From Podospora bellae-mahoneyi (Eukaryota > Ascomycota > Sordariomycetes > Sordariales > Podosporaceae), in assembly GCF_035222275.1 (NCBI RefSeq), contig NC_085884.1, forward strand, positions 1,054,001 through 1,118,000: a DNA stretch of 64,000 nucleotides, given 5' to 3'. Position numbers and translations under genes: made by a program. The notes under the pieces were generated by a model. It was not told the origin of the DNA, searched no databases, and was given only the letters and a program-made list of their open reading frames with translations. Numbering within the stretch: the stretch's first letter is position 1; each line of letters begins with the position of its first letter. Positions 1-9,969 of this stretch are shown in pieces.

Positions 1-2442
1 AGGCGAAGACACGACCCAACCTCACCCCTCTGCGCAGAATGCCAAGCCTTCGACCTCGACAACTACTTCGACAAAGCTCCTTCAGTTCTCGAAGCATGGC
101 GTAATGGAGAGTTGAAAGCTGGGGTGAAACCCCGCAGCACCCCAGTTCGAGCAAAGGATGGGTCTTGGTACTTTGAAGACGCAGTACTTATCCATTACTT
201 CGAAGACCGGCTGAAGCCAGACACAAAGTGCCCTTTATGCCAGTTCTTCCGGCAAATGAGGGTGCAGCCAGACAAGCACGAAAAGTACAAGCTGCTTGCT
301 CTCCCTAGCAGCGAGAGCTGGCTGTTTCAAATTGACCTGTTGAACGAATGGAAGGAGATGTGGGATAAGCTTCAAGATTCGGTCTTTATGATTGTTGTTC
401 CTGACTTGGAGTGGCTGCCACCGATGGGGCATGAGCATACTTGGATTGAGAAAGAGGTTCCCTCGGTGGGAATGATATGTCGGTTGCGAGCTGACGAGGC
501 GCCTGAAGAGTTAATGCGTCCAAGGGAGTTGCGAAACGAGGTGGATATAGGTCTCGTGCGAGACTGGCTGGATAACTGCATGAAGAAACATGGGAACGCT
601 TGTAGGAGCAGGACTTCAGATGATGTTGTTGAACGCGGCTTCAGGGTGATTGACTGCGAAGCGGACCCTCCCAAGGTAGAAGTCCAACCGTGGGGGGTTC
701 CCTACGCCGCGTTGAGCTACGTGTGGGGAACAAACCCTGAGGATCAAGTTGAATGGCCAAGGACCGTCCTGGATGCCGTTGGTGCAACGAAAGATATCGG
801 ACTGCGATACCTTTGGGTCGACAGGCTGTGCATCAACCAGTCAGACGGTGATGAAAAGGCCTATCTGGTCTCCAAAATGGCAGCCATCTATGAGGCAGCT
901 GAAGTAACCATTGTCGCCGCGGCCGGCAACGGTGCCGGTCACGGTCTTCCGGGTATTCGGGACACCCCCCGAAGACCACAGCCATACTACACTCTTGACA
1001 GCGGGAACGCTCTTGTCTCGACTCTTCGAGATCCGCGCCGTGACATTCTCGAATCAAGCCACTGGACGCGAGGCTGGACATACCAGGAAGGTATCCTCTC
1101 CAACAGACGCATCGTCTTTACCGAACATCAGGTCTACTGGGAATGTCGAAACATGGCTGCTCAAGAGAGTATCGACACTAAGCTCTTTCACAGATTCTCA
1201 CAAGTTGAGTTTGCCGACGATGACGGGGCAGCCAATAGCAAAGTTCTCTGGAAAGAGCGAGAAGATGAAGAGCTTGTCATGGCCGACTTCATGCTAGGCG
1301 GGATCTTCAAAGGCGACGCTTCGAGCGGAGGCCCATTCTGCAGCGCCGAAGGTTCCGTCCATACCGGAGGGGACGATCCATACCGTCTGGACTATGGCTT
1401 CCCGCCGCACCTCAGCGCCACCCTCCGTGCGCAACTCCGCGGACTTAACGAGCACATTCGGGCGTACTCCCACCGGAGGTTGACCCACGGTACAGATTTC
1501 CTGCCAGCGTTTTCGGGAATCACCAGCATGTACAGACGCTTCCCTGAGCTTTACCTCCTCCACGGCCTGCCTCTCTACCTCGACGGCAGTGTCCCAGCCT
1601 GTTCCACCACGCAAGTTACTTTTGCCATGTCAGCGAGCGGGTGGTATCACCGGAGCAGTATACAGCCAGAAACAACATTCATCTCAGAGCCTTGCTCTCG
1701 AAGGCCACACCTTCCGTCATGGACCTGGGCAGGATGGGAGGGACCTGTTTCCTGGCGGGCTCCTCCCGCTATCGAGCACTGCTCCCACATGACGGACATG
1801 ATTGACGCCATCTCGGCGAAGCAGCCCCCGGATCCCCTCTGGGTAGCGGAATTTCACGTCTTCAACTCGGCGCCTTTAGCAGAGAATAACATGCCTGCAC
1901 GAACGGTGAGGCTGAGGGAATGCCATTCTGGTGAAGCTCTCGATGCAGAACAGCCAGATGCGATTGTGCTCCAAAATCCGTATGTGCTGAAGTATTCCAC
2001 ACGACATCCAGTTAGCAAAAGCAAGAAGAAATGGGATTGGACAGCCAGGGCGGGAAGGGTGGGCAGCAGGTCAGTTCAGTCTGACCAAAATGTTCCGTGG
2101 GATACGAAACAGTATCGGATTGCTGGGAGACTGTCATTTGTTGCTATGAGTGTGGAAATGACGGAGGAGGAGTGGACAAAAAAGCACTTTGACGGGGAGC
2201 TGGTGAGTGTTTTGATGTATGCGACGAGGTGGAATCCTGAAGAGCAGAGTGGCCATGGAGGGGCGCATTTCATGACGTTGAGAAAAGTGAGGACTTTCAG
2301 GGGTCGTACTTCGATTTGGGAGAGGGTCGGGGTGCTTTACTTGGTGATTCCCAAGGTCTCGCTGGACAAGTGTGTGACGGGGGATGACTTGTTAAGGCAG
2401 GCTCCGGTGGAGAGACAGGAGATGACTGTTATTATCGAGTGA
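1..2442 (+). CDS. HET-domain (heterokaryon incompatibility) protein, 5' end cut by window
   Basis: The reading frame is open from base 1 to a TGA at 2440-2442 (about 813 codons in view), so the true start lies before the window. The HET domain spans roughly residues 233-390 of the visible part. It has the usual landmarks: YAALSYVWG, the motif LRYLWVDRLCINQ, and WTRGWTYQEG followed by RRIVFTEHQVYWEC. These are the conserved blocks of Pfam HET, a domain that can trigger programmed cell death after fusion of unlike hyphae. The N-terminal part has paired cysteines (CAEC, then CPLC), common in large HET proteins before the domain. The C-terminal 350 residues carry no motif I recognise. HET genes are expanded in Pezizomycotina and usually sit in variable regions, which fits the neighbourhood. 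No intron is needed. The partner or trigger cannot be told from sequence. Confidence 0.9.
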   Translation, partial: RRRHDPTSPLCAECQAFDLDNYFDKAPSVLEAWRNGELKAGVKPRSTPVRAKDGSWYFEDAVLIHYFEDRLKPDTKCPLCQFFRQMRVQPDKHEKYKLLALPSSESWLFQIDLLNEWKEMWDKLQDSVFMIVVPDLEWLPPMGHEHTWIEKEVPSVGMICRLRADEAPEELMRPRELRNEVDIGLVRDWLDNCMKKHGNACRSRTSDDVVERGFRVIDCEADPPKVEVQPWGVPYAALSYVWGTNPEDQVEWPRTVLDAVGATKDIGLRYLWVDRLCINQSDGDEKAYLVSKMAAIYEAAEVTIVAAAGNGAGHGLPGIRDTPRRPQPYYTLDSGNALVSTLRDPRRDILESSHWTRGWTYQEGILSNRRIVFTEHQVYWECRNMAAQESIDTKLFHRFSQVEFADDDGAANSKVLWKEREDEELVMADFMLGGIFKGDASSGGPFCSAEGSVHTGGDDPYRLDYGFPPHLSATLRAQLRGLNEHIRAYSHRRLTHGTDFLPAFSGITSMYRRFPELYLLHGLPLYLDGSVPACSTTQVTFAMSASGWYHRSSIQPETTFISEPCSRRPHLPSWTWAGWEGPVSWRAPPAIEHCSHMTDMIDAISAKQPPDPLWVAEFHVFNSAPLAENNMPARTVRLRECHSGEALDAEQPDAIVLQNPYVLKYSTRHPVSKSKKKWDWTARAGRVGSRSVQSDQNVPWDTKQYRIAGRLSFVAMSVEMTEEEWTKKHFDGELVSVLMYATRWNPEEQSGHGGAHFMTLRKVRTFRGRTSIWERVGVLYLVIPKVSLDKCVTGDDLLRQAPVERQEMTVIIE

Positions 2443-2834
2443 GCATATTAAGCCTATTGAGCCTTAGGCGAGGCAGGCGTCGACATGTGAATATCGTGCT
2501 GAGGAGAAGCATTTGCTGTTTTCAGACTCGTTCCAAGTTTGCTCTTTAGTGTGGGGGTCGATAGATATTTGCCGTGCAACGGTATGTCACTCCCTCACGA
2601 TGATTGGCCCACAGTTCAGATCTCGGCGGGATCCACTTTGTGAAAGGGATATTAGAAATGTTTTCTTTTTTCCCACGGAACTATCACTTGGCATGCCACT
2701 GAATCTTCCAAATTGTTTACATTTTGTTCAACATATACAATTCTCTTATGAAATTTCCCGGGATCCTGAAGAGAGGGCTTATTCCGGCCACCCGACTCAG
2801 ATTCACAGGCCACATGCAAACAATAATTCGAAAC
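2443..2834. other. intergenic, no gene seen
   Basis: Between the HET stop and the arsH start I see only short open stretches with no family likeness. ATG codons at 2748 and 2814 are in frame with arsH and could extend that protein, but the added residues look unlike ArsH N-termini. Confidence 0.5.
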
Positions 2835-3807
2835 ATGGGAGACCTGAACAATACAGAGGCAATGAGGGAGCATGTGAAGCCGGCCCATGACTCCACGTAT
2901 GAGTTCAAATCCTTTGCAATCCGTCCCTGCGATGAAGACCAGGACATACGCAAGCGGTACCGTCCGTTCCTTTTGAGCGATGAAATCTCCGAGTCAGATT
3001 GGGTGTCGAAGCTCGAATTGGCCACAGCGGCGAAAATGGTCGACACTGAGCTGCTCGTCCAAAATAAGGACAGGCTAAAGATCCTCGTGCTCTACGGAAG
3101 TCTTCGGGCGCGGTCAGTTGCTTTTTTTTATAAGAGTCTACCGATAGATACGCATTAGCTGACAATTATCAGATCATTCTCCAAGCTTCTTGCGTACGAG
3201 GCATCACGCATTCTCTTCCGCCTCGGCTGTGATGTAAGAGTGTACGATCCAGCGGGTCTCCCAGTCAAGGATGATGAGCAGCACGACCATCCCAAAGTGC
3301 GTGAGCTTCGGGAGCTTAGCAAGTGGAGTGACGGGCATGTCTGGATCAGTCCCGAACAACATGGGAACTTAGTACGACTCCTCCCACAAAGATTCTGGGT
3401 AAATTTTCTGGCTGACTCTTGCATAGACCGCCGTCTTCAAGAACCAGATCGACTGGATCCCACTCTCAACAGGCTCTGTCCGACCCACTCAGGGGAGGAC
3501 CCTGGCTATTGCGCAGGTCAATGGCGGTTCCCAGTCGTTCAACGCCGTCAACTCTCTGCGTATTCTGGGCCGTTGGATGAGAATGTTTACCATTCCAAAC
3601 CAGAGTTCCATCCCGCAAGCATGGACGCACTTTACGGATGCCAATGATCCTGTGGATGGAGGAAACCGACTGAAGCCAAGCTCCAACAGGGATAGGCTGG
3701 TGGATTGCATGGAGGAGCTGGTCAAGTACACCATTGTTATGCGGCCACACTTTGATCTCTTTGGGGACCGGTTCAGCGAGAGGGAAGAGGCAAAGGTTAA
3801 AAAGTGA
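2835..3807 (+). CDS. arsH: ArsH-type NADPH-dependent FMN reductase
   Basis: Three exons: 2835-3112, 3173-3371 and 3427-3807, giving 285 residues. Introns of 60 and 55 bp have GT/AG ends and keep frame. The protein carries the flavodoxin-like NADPH:FMN reductase fold. The phosphate-binding loop is in [12 protein letters not shown], split by intron 1; later come [21 protein letters not shown] and the block [20 protein letters not shown]. All are typical of ArsH. ArsH proteins oxidise trivalent organoarsenicals or act as NADPH-flavin/quinone reductases, often in arsenic-resistance clusters. No arsenite pump or arsenate reductase gene lies within view, so here it may act alone in detoxification. 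The start at 2835 ([10 protein letters not shown]) was chosen because it best fits the family N-terminus; ATGs at 2748 and 2814 are in frame upstream. Exon limits were set by frame and family fit. Confidence 0.88.
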
Positions 3808-4087
3808 ACAACGCCCTTTGCGGTTTGATTTGTCTTGTTGGGAATTACCTAGGTACGTATCAACAACAAAAAGTGATGCAGGTAGCTAAACTCAGGAGAA
3901 CCCGACGTTTTAGACTTGAGCCGTCTTTCTGTGCCACAGCAATGTCTCACTAAAGACTGTAAATATTGGCCGTTGTTGCTTAATGCCCTGACCCAACCTT
4001 ACATATGCCCAATTCACTGACCTCTTGTTTAGCAACCCGATCAGCGTTACCACTGTCTCATCCTCAGGCCTTCCCCATCTCGATTAC

Positions 4088-4699
4088 CTACACTGGGCTC
4101 TTCTTATGTTGGTTTGGCTGGAATCTCTTCTTCCGAGCGTTAACTTTGTTCCCGCCGCCAGCTTGCTCTGTCTGGCTTTTGACTGACTGGTCCTCGGGTT
4201 TGCGCTTCTTGACAGGTCCACCTACCTGTGTTCACAACGATAGCAGTGCTACCAATACTGTTGCCGTCCCCAGAAATTCCAGCACGACTGAAGCTGTCCA
4301 CATTTCTAGCTCTAAGGCGAAAAGTTCATAAGTTCCTGAGCAGTATCCTGGCCCATTGCCACTCGCTCCAATGCAGCTAGCCACTCCTCGAGATTATTCT
4401 TCAGACCTTTGTCCGTTTTAATGTTCCCGCGGCTGAAAGCTTCCCGATGAGGACCTAGAAATGATTTGAATGTATATTTTCTCTCGTGGCGTTTAAAGGA
4501 TCCATTGTCGGCGATGTCCCTTGCGAAGTAAAGTTCTCGAGTATTAGGTTGAGGGACGAATGAGTTTGAACCGGGGCATACAACGTACCTGACACATCTG
4601 GCAACGATTTATTGATTCGCCGTAGGTAGAGCAATACCCTTTAGCTTTACACTTGGCATAATCCTGCCCGGTATTGGCGCACTGACAGCGGTAGGGCAT
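4088..4699 (-). CDS. Cys-rich family copy A (CxC...CxxC), probably eroding
   Basis: Exon 1 (4699-4589, 37 codons) begins MPYRCQCANTGQDYAKCKAK and ends NRCQMCQ at a perfect GTACGT donor. The cysteine spacing is C-x-C-x9-C-x5-C-x9-C-x2-C. Donor position and phase match copies B and D, so this is a real paralogue. Downstream, one frame reads SFLGPHREAFSRGN and EEWLAALERVAMGQDTAQEL, ending at a TAG at 4314-4312. It resembles the C-terminal helical part of copy D. Its only in-phase acceptor is a weak GAG at about 4483. A further segment down to a TAG at 4090-4088 has a Lys-rich tail (KKRKPEDQSVK...NARKKRFQPNQ) like the tail of copy E, but in another frame. Either extra introns are missed or the 3' half has decayed. 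No signal peptide is present, so an intracellular, perhaps zinc-binding, protein is likely. Function unknown. Confidence 0.45.
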
Positions 4700-5149
4700 A
4701 TCGGCGTTGTGGTATTGGATGCTTCCGGTGTCTGTTTTGAAGTGATGGTGACAGAAAAGTCCGCGGGGGTTGGACTTGCCTTGAATTAAATAGGAGAAAG
4801 ACAATAGCACGTGTTATCGCTGGTGACAGCATCAGAGACACGCAAGACGTTCTGAAACAGCCTCACGGTGGTCGTAAGGGAATTTCATGGCGTATGACCA
4901 TGGCTTACTTCGGATTAACTCACCAGATTGGTAACCAATGGGATGGAAAGTTCCAGTGTTGAAGACTAAGCTGAAAAGTTGTCAACCGTGGTAAGCAGTG
5001 GGGGACTGAGTTTTATCACGCCTGTGTGGTGTCAAAATAACTTTTCATTTAACTCTAAGCCTTTGATTTACCATATTACAGGCCCATATTACTCTGCTTC
5101 CTATATCATCCTCTTCCTCCAGCCCTTTGTTATGATCACCGGTGATGCC

Positions 5150-5834
5150 TTAGGCTTTTTTACTGTCCCCGGTTCTCTCATCAGGGCTGCCCAATATCAT
5201 CGCACCCATGGCCTTCTCCACCTCCCCAGAGCCATCAAGCTTGTTGTCATTGCCAGCAGTCTTCTCCTCACTGCCAGTGGTCCCATCAGGGTTGTTTGTC
5301 TTTGGAGGACTATCAGGGTGGTAAAAGCTCGTCTCCTCAGTCGCCACAGACATCAGTGAATCCAAGTATTCCTCTTGCTTCCTCTCCAGGTTCTCTTTGT
5401 AGCTGATGTCGGGGCGGCTCTACTGCTTCTCATCATGCCAATTGTACTGAGGAAAACCACAGCCAGCGTCTTTGGCGCGCTGAAGTGGGCGGTTGCCGGG
5501 AACAAAGTTATCCTGCTTTTCCCAGGCCCGGTGGATGCTCATACCAGGTGGAAGAATGTCGGTTGGATAGTCCTCCTCTTCGGTGCCGGGGGTGGGGTCA
5601 AAGGAACTGGATGGTACGGATGGAATGGCGTATTTATTCTCGAGAAGGGCGGGGCCACAGTTGGCGACCTTTTGGAAGTCTTGTCAGCGTCGTGTTCTTT
5701 GAGTCGTGGAAGACAAGACATACGCGGCAATGGTGACAGCGGTTGAGGCAGAAGTGTGCTCCGACGCAGGTCTCCTGGGCTTTGCAATGCCTCCATTGCC
5801 CGAGGGCACGGCATTGACAACGATATCCCGACAT
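5150..5834 (-). pseudogene. Cys-rich family copy B with in-frame TAG
   Basis: Exon 1 is 5834-5724 (37 codons), starting MSGYRCQCRALGQWRHCKAQ with the pattern C-x-C-x8-C-x5-C-x5-C-x3-C-x2-C and ending HHCR at a GTATGT donor. The 55-bp intron (5723-5669) has a GCTGAC branch site. Exon 2 runs in frame from 5668: VANCGPALLENKY, then PSSSFDPTPGTEEEDYP, then FPQYNWHDEKQ. It then meets a TAG at 5422-5420. The same frame stays open for 89 more codons to a TAA at 5152-5150 and looks coding (ISYKENLERKQEEYLDSLM, then an acidic Gly/Asn-rich tail). That part aligns with the C-terminus of copy C (SLEQRQAYADYIMDGYKGKT). A CAG-to-TAG change would explain the break. If the TAG is the true end, the product is 119 residues. 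Confidence 0.6.
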
Positions 5835-6386
5835 TTTGTCAGAATTTGTCAGTGGAGGATGTGTGAAAGAAATTGAAGATGATGGCCGACTTTGTTTGTT
5901 TCAGTCCATGGGGTCGAAAAAGGACGTGAGAATCTGACAGTGTGATTTGGGACAAGTTTGGCATCAGATAACAACAACAAAAAGTATCTGTCAACTTGGG
6001 AGTCGCCCGCAAAACAAGGCTTCACAGCGGCAGACGGTAGCTCTCCCTGCCTGATAGCAGAACCTCACCGCGGGGTCTGCTTGGGTGTAGGCTGTTGTGG
6101 GTTCAAAAAGTAACTCGAACCAATGAGCGTGCCATAGCTCAGGTTGACTCTGAAAAGCAGCAGTCCCAAGGCAGCAGCAGGGTCTGAAGACGTCTGCTGG
6201 CGTGCCCAAGGTGCACGTGCCCCTGGCACACCAGTCAACAGGGCAGAGCAAGATAATCACAGCTTAGGTGCAATGTTCCTAAAATGTCTCCAAAATAAAC
6301 TGCATTTTCTGTGTTCTCAGCTACCTAACAGCGTGCCCAGGACCTGCTTGGAATTCAACCTATCTGGCTCATTGCCCTCCTCCAAA

Positions 6387-6865
6387 TTACTTCTTCAGGT
6401 TCTGGTACGGGTGATAACAGCTCGTTTTGCCCTTGTACCCATCCATTATATAGTCAGCATAAGCCTGCCTCTGTTCCAGGCTCTCATTGCTGGGATAGGG
6501 AACACCGAGCAAGCTCTGGCTTCCGTTGGGAACAATGTCCCCTTAAGTTGTCCCGTGAGTCTGTCCGCCGCTATTACTGCCTTGGGCTGCGAGGTATGGC
6601 GGCCAGGACGATGTGTTACTGGCATGCGTGTTATTGGCATGGTTGGTGAAAGTGTAGGCCGGTTGCTGAGTTTGGTGAGACGCCGGGGCGACATGACAGT
6701 AACCTATTGTTAGGAGAATTAGCACCAGCTCACTTGGAGACCTTTCAGGACAAGCTTGTCGTTAATTACCTGGCACTTCCCACGCAAGCTGGAAGTTTTG
6801 TGCCATTGCTGGCATTGCTGGGCTCTGCAGAATCTGGGGCTTGCGCGGCATTTGCAGGTAGGCAT
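6387..6865 (-). pseudogene. Cys-rich family copy C, frame disrupted
   Basis: Exon 1 (6865-6770, 32 codons) reads MPTCKCRASPRFCRAQQCQQ and ends GKCQ at a GTAATT donor, the same junction type as copy A. Cysteines fall at residues 4, 6, 13, 18 and 31. A CTAAC branch and TAG acceptor lie at 6704. The clearly coding downstream frame (HVAPASHQTQQPAYTF, then after a TAA at 6545-6543 GDIVPNGSQSLLGVPYPSNE and RQAYADYIMDGYKGKTSCYH, stop at 6389-6387) is not in phase with that acceptor. A CAG acceptor about 40 bp further on would restore phase. A 78-bp in-frame intron ending at TTAAG could remove the TAA, but its signals are poor. An overlapping frame opening with ACCATGG at 7010 also joins the downstream frame through the same intron, so two N-termini are possible. 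I judge this copy decaying. Confidence 0.5.
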
Positions 6866-7382
6866 TTTGATAGCCGTGCTTCATGGTGTAAAGCAGGTTG
6901 GATTTATCGCTTGTGTCGAGCCCAACGGTAGAAGGTGTGGAGGCTGATGGCTTGCTGAAACAACCAGAGAAAGTTGTCTGCTCGGTGCCATTATATCTTA
7001 GTTCGACCATGGTAATCTGAATCACGATCTATTTTCAGCGACCGCTGACAACTCATACTTAAGATACGCATGTGTTCATGTTGAGCCATGTGCAGTTCTT
7101 CGAGATAAACCTCGTTACCCTATCCTGATCACAGCTATTCCCAACTGACTACTTATAAAGTTCTGAATAAACAAGACTTGTTTGTGGCCCCAGGATGTGC
7201 AGCTTTAAGCCTATCAGTCATAAGTTATAAGAAAGAGGATCACGCGTGAAAGAAAGTGTCATGAATCGTCAACATAGAGAAGAAAAGCCAGTGTACATCT
7301 TCATCAACACACCTCTGAAATAAACACAACTCCATTCCCAAAGAAACCCCAGTGACCATTCTATCAAGACATCCGTGCACCT

Positions 7383-7921
7383 TCATTTTTTATCACCATC
7401 CTTCATTGTAAGGTCTCTCTGTCTTTCCGCTTCATGCTCTCTCATGGCCTGATCCAACCGCTCCACCACCTCGGATGCAGAGGCCTTTCCCAGCGCAATA
7501 GCTGCCATAGCCTCGATGTAGGACTGGAATCCAATCTGATAGTCCTGCGGTGCCCGCACCTTGACGAGGTTCACATGGCCGACCAGCATGTCACGGCTGT
7601 AGTTGGCGAATGGGGGTGACATTGCCCGATATCCATCAAATCCGCCTCTGGGAGAGACGGGTGACTTGTTGAACTGGCATCTGTTGTCCTGTGTAGCTGT
7701 TAGAAACGATTCTTATGTATTTTTCAATAACATTACGTCGGATATAATAAAAAAATTCAGGGTTGATCAAAAACGCGACATGATGGATGAAGCTGGATGG
7801 AATGGGCAGGTCATACGCGACACCCCTCACAATAGAGTTCTTTATCGTGCCAGACAGCACAGTTCAGCGACGACCGGCAGTTCGGCTTCAAGTCAACATT
7901 CTGGCACCGGCACAGTGGCAT
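7383..7921 (-). CDS. Cys-rich family copy D, intact two-exon gene
   Basis: This is the one copy with a complete structure. Exon 1 is 7921-7817 (35 codons, MPLCRCQNVDLKPNCRSSLN, ending CEGCR at GTATGA). A 128-bp intron (7816-7689) has a TCTAAC branch and ACACAG acceptor. Exon 2 is 7688-7383. The product has 136 residues. The N-terminal module is C-x-C-x8-C-x5-C-x9-C-x2-C, compatible with a small zinc-binding fold, followed by another Cys at the start of exon 2 (DNRCQFN). The C-terminal third is probably helical (FQSYIEAMAAIALGKASASE, then a charged stretch ending KDGDKK) and aligns with copy F. No signal peptide or membrane segment is visible, so an intracellular place is expected. I do not recognise the family. 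It lies between copies C and E, all on the minus strand. Confidence 0.7.
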
Positions 7922-8662
7922 GTTTTATTCTGGTTCTGACGCGATAGATATGAGCTGCTGGTGATGGTGGACGGGGGCAGCCTGGTCATTATGGTATTGA
8001 TGAAGAGATGTTGCCGACGCGCGAAATTCGGGAGCCTCAGCGGTTAAGGCAGAGTCCTACTTCGATGCAGTTTCTGTCAAGCTGAAGGCAACATGGGCTG
8101 CACCGCCTCCCGCCACGCGAATTGTGGGTGGCCTTTGACTGTGTGTGTGTGACCAACCAATGCACGTGCAGCTGGACCTGTGCGCGCCCCTTAAATAAAA
8201 GCGGGAAGACAGGCAGTCCTGCCAAGGTGATGAACGTGGAGGCAGTTCGGTGAGGCTTGCTTACGAAAATAGTATATCTCACCAAAATGCACATTCAGGC
8301 TTGACTCTTCGGCTCAGACACGGCTACTATAATGAGCTGTCATGAATCACAAAGGCGACAGGTCAATTACGAGGGGGTTGGGCAGTCAGGCTTAGCTGCG
8401 GCGGCAGGTGGGTTAAATAGGTACCTCATCATTCATCCTGGCAAAGTCCACATTCATAAATGCAAAGGTCAGGTTGTTGAATATGGCTGCTTTTTAGAAA
8501 CCAAGTCCATTTTCAAGTAGATAAGGTAAGGCAATTTGTGCTGTAAGGGCATCCACAATATGCCTCCCTGAACCCCTGAATGGCTCTCTGACCCTATGCT
8601 GAACTCCACTCTTGTTCAGCATTCCATACACCAATACCTAACTCACTCTACCTTATTTTGGC
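7922..8662. other. intergenic within Cys-rich array, no gene seen
   Basis: Upstream of copy D on the minus strand and downstream of remnant E. A TTAAATAAAAG stretch near 8190 could be promoter-like, but nothing firm can be said. No open frame here has family likeness. Confidence 0.4.
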
Positions 8663-8962
8663 CTAAGTTTCCGTCGGATGTTCCAGCATCTTGGTTCGCG
8701 GGAAGTTTATCCTCTTGTCCCTTTGCCTGCTTTTTGCCTCTCTTTTCACCATCATCTTTGGACCTAGACGTTTGCCTTCTTCACTACCCACCGAATTTTC
8801 ATGTGGACCAGTGACACCAGTGCTACCATCTGAACTGCCTCCGTTGTCTATGTTTACCACCTTCCTAGCTTTGTTGTGACTGACGAGAGGGACGTTGAAG
8901 TTGCGGTTAATGTTGAATCCTTGACTTGGATGTAGTGTCTTGGGCTTCCAAGAATCCAGGGA
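8663..8962 (-). pseudogene. C-terminal remnant, possible Cys-rich family copy E
   Basis: A 99-codon open segment reads GFNINRNFNVPLVSHNKARK, then NIDNGGSSDGSTGVTG and a basic tail (KSRQRDKRINFPRTK), with a TAG at the end. Composition and order (Gly/Ser/Asn-rich acidic part, then Lys/Arg-rich end) resemble the tails of copies A and B. A TGA at 8965-8963 closes the frame on the 5' side unless an intron ends just after it. A good donor (C then GTAAGT) lies upstream at about 9075, but no CxC exon could be tied to it. On the opposite strand a short coding-looking stretch (EDIPRPLPTVFRNPFQPSM, donor GTAAGT at about 9149) is also orphaned. I take the 8.66-9.31 kb interval as debris of one or two genes. 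Confidence 0.35.
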
Positions 8963-9306
8963 TCAGAGCCTATCCTCTCTATTTATCTACCATGTGAACA
9001 AAGGGTCGCTGTGGATTGGCCGGAAGTGATATTAAAATCTTGTTTTTTATTCGATCCTATGACACTTACGAGGACATCCCAAGGCCATTGCCAACAGTAT
9101 TTCGCAATCCATTCCAACCAAGTATGTGTGCACCAATGAGCAAGATGGTAAGTGGGATTTCTTCAAGGTTCCGATGTGCCTTTCATCGTGTGCGTTGTTC
9201 AAACGTTGACAAAAGCCAAGTCTGATTGGAATGCACAAAGGAACGCTAGACTCAAAGCAACTGTTTGGTTGTCAGCAATCATCCCTGACTGCTTGCTGAG
9301 ATCCAT

Positions 9307-9969
9307 GGTGGCGCCACTTGCTATACACCACCAACATCGAATGGAATGTTACATGTAGAGTTGGTGAGGAGGCCAGCCAGATTCCACAGACTCACAGGAC
9401 TTGCAGCTGTTTGAGATTCACTGCCCTAGCTTTGAAGAAATTGGGTCGTAGGTGCCTACAGATTTCATAGTAGAGCCAACTTTGTCAATGCCCTCAGAAT
9501 GCTCGCGGCTTGAGATGGCAGTTAGTACTAAACATAGGTAACTAAGGTACCTTACCATGAGATATTCGAATCACTTCCAAATTCCAGTTCCAGACCAGGT
9601 AATCTTTGAAGCATGTGAATAATCTTTCTATCGCCTTGACAGACATGGGTATCTACCTACCTGAAGGTCTCTCGACTTGAATTTTCAGCGGAAGAAGCTA
9701 GCCGGTAACTGCTGAGGAGTGTAGCTTCCTTACTGGTAGGCCATAGACTTAACCTACCGACAGTGAAACTCGGTGCTTCCTGCTTTTCAAGGTGCCTCAT
9801 ATTCACTCAGCAGACCGGGTAACGCAACAGCCACCTCATGGGCTTTGCCCAACAGATCACCACCAAACCTCAACTGAGCCATTGGACTTTTACATCAATG
9901 CCTAGGAAAGGTACCCATCATTCGTAAGCTTGCATCCAACATCATCTCGTTTTACAACCCATCGTCAAG
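9307..9969. other. intergenic, no gene seen
   Basis: This stretch has repeated GGTACC/TACCTA words (for example near 9545 and 9655), a common intergenic pattern in this kind of genome, and no open frame of note. Confidence 0.4.

Noticed and set aside
5380-5460. 30-bp intron that would remove the TAG of copy B
   Set aside because: GTACAA...AGAG keeps phase but is shorter than any intron in this window (minimum 51 bp in sure genes) and has no branch site.
6530-6625. 36-bp or 78-bp intron that would remove the TAA of copy C
   Set aside because: 36 bp is too short. The 78-bp option has a poor TTAAG acceptor and a weak branch site; kept only as a remote alternative.
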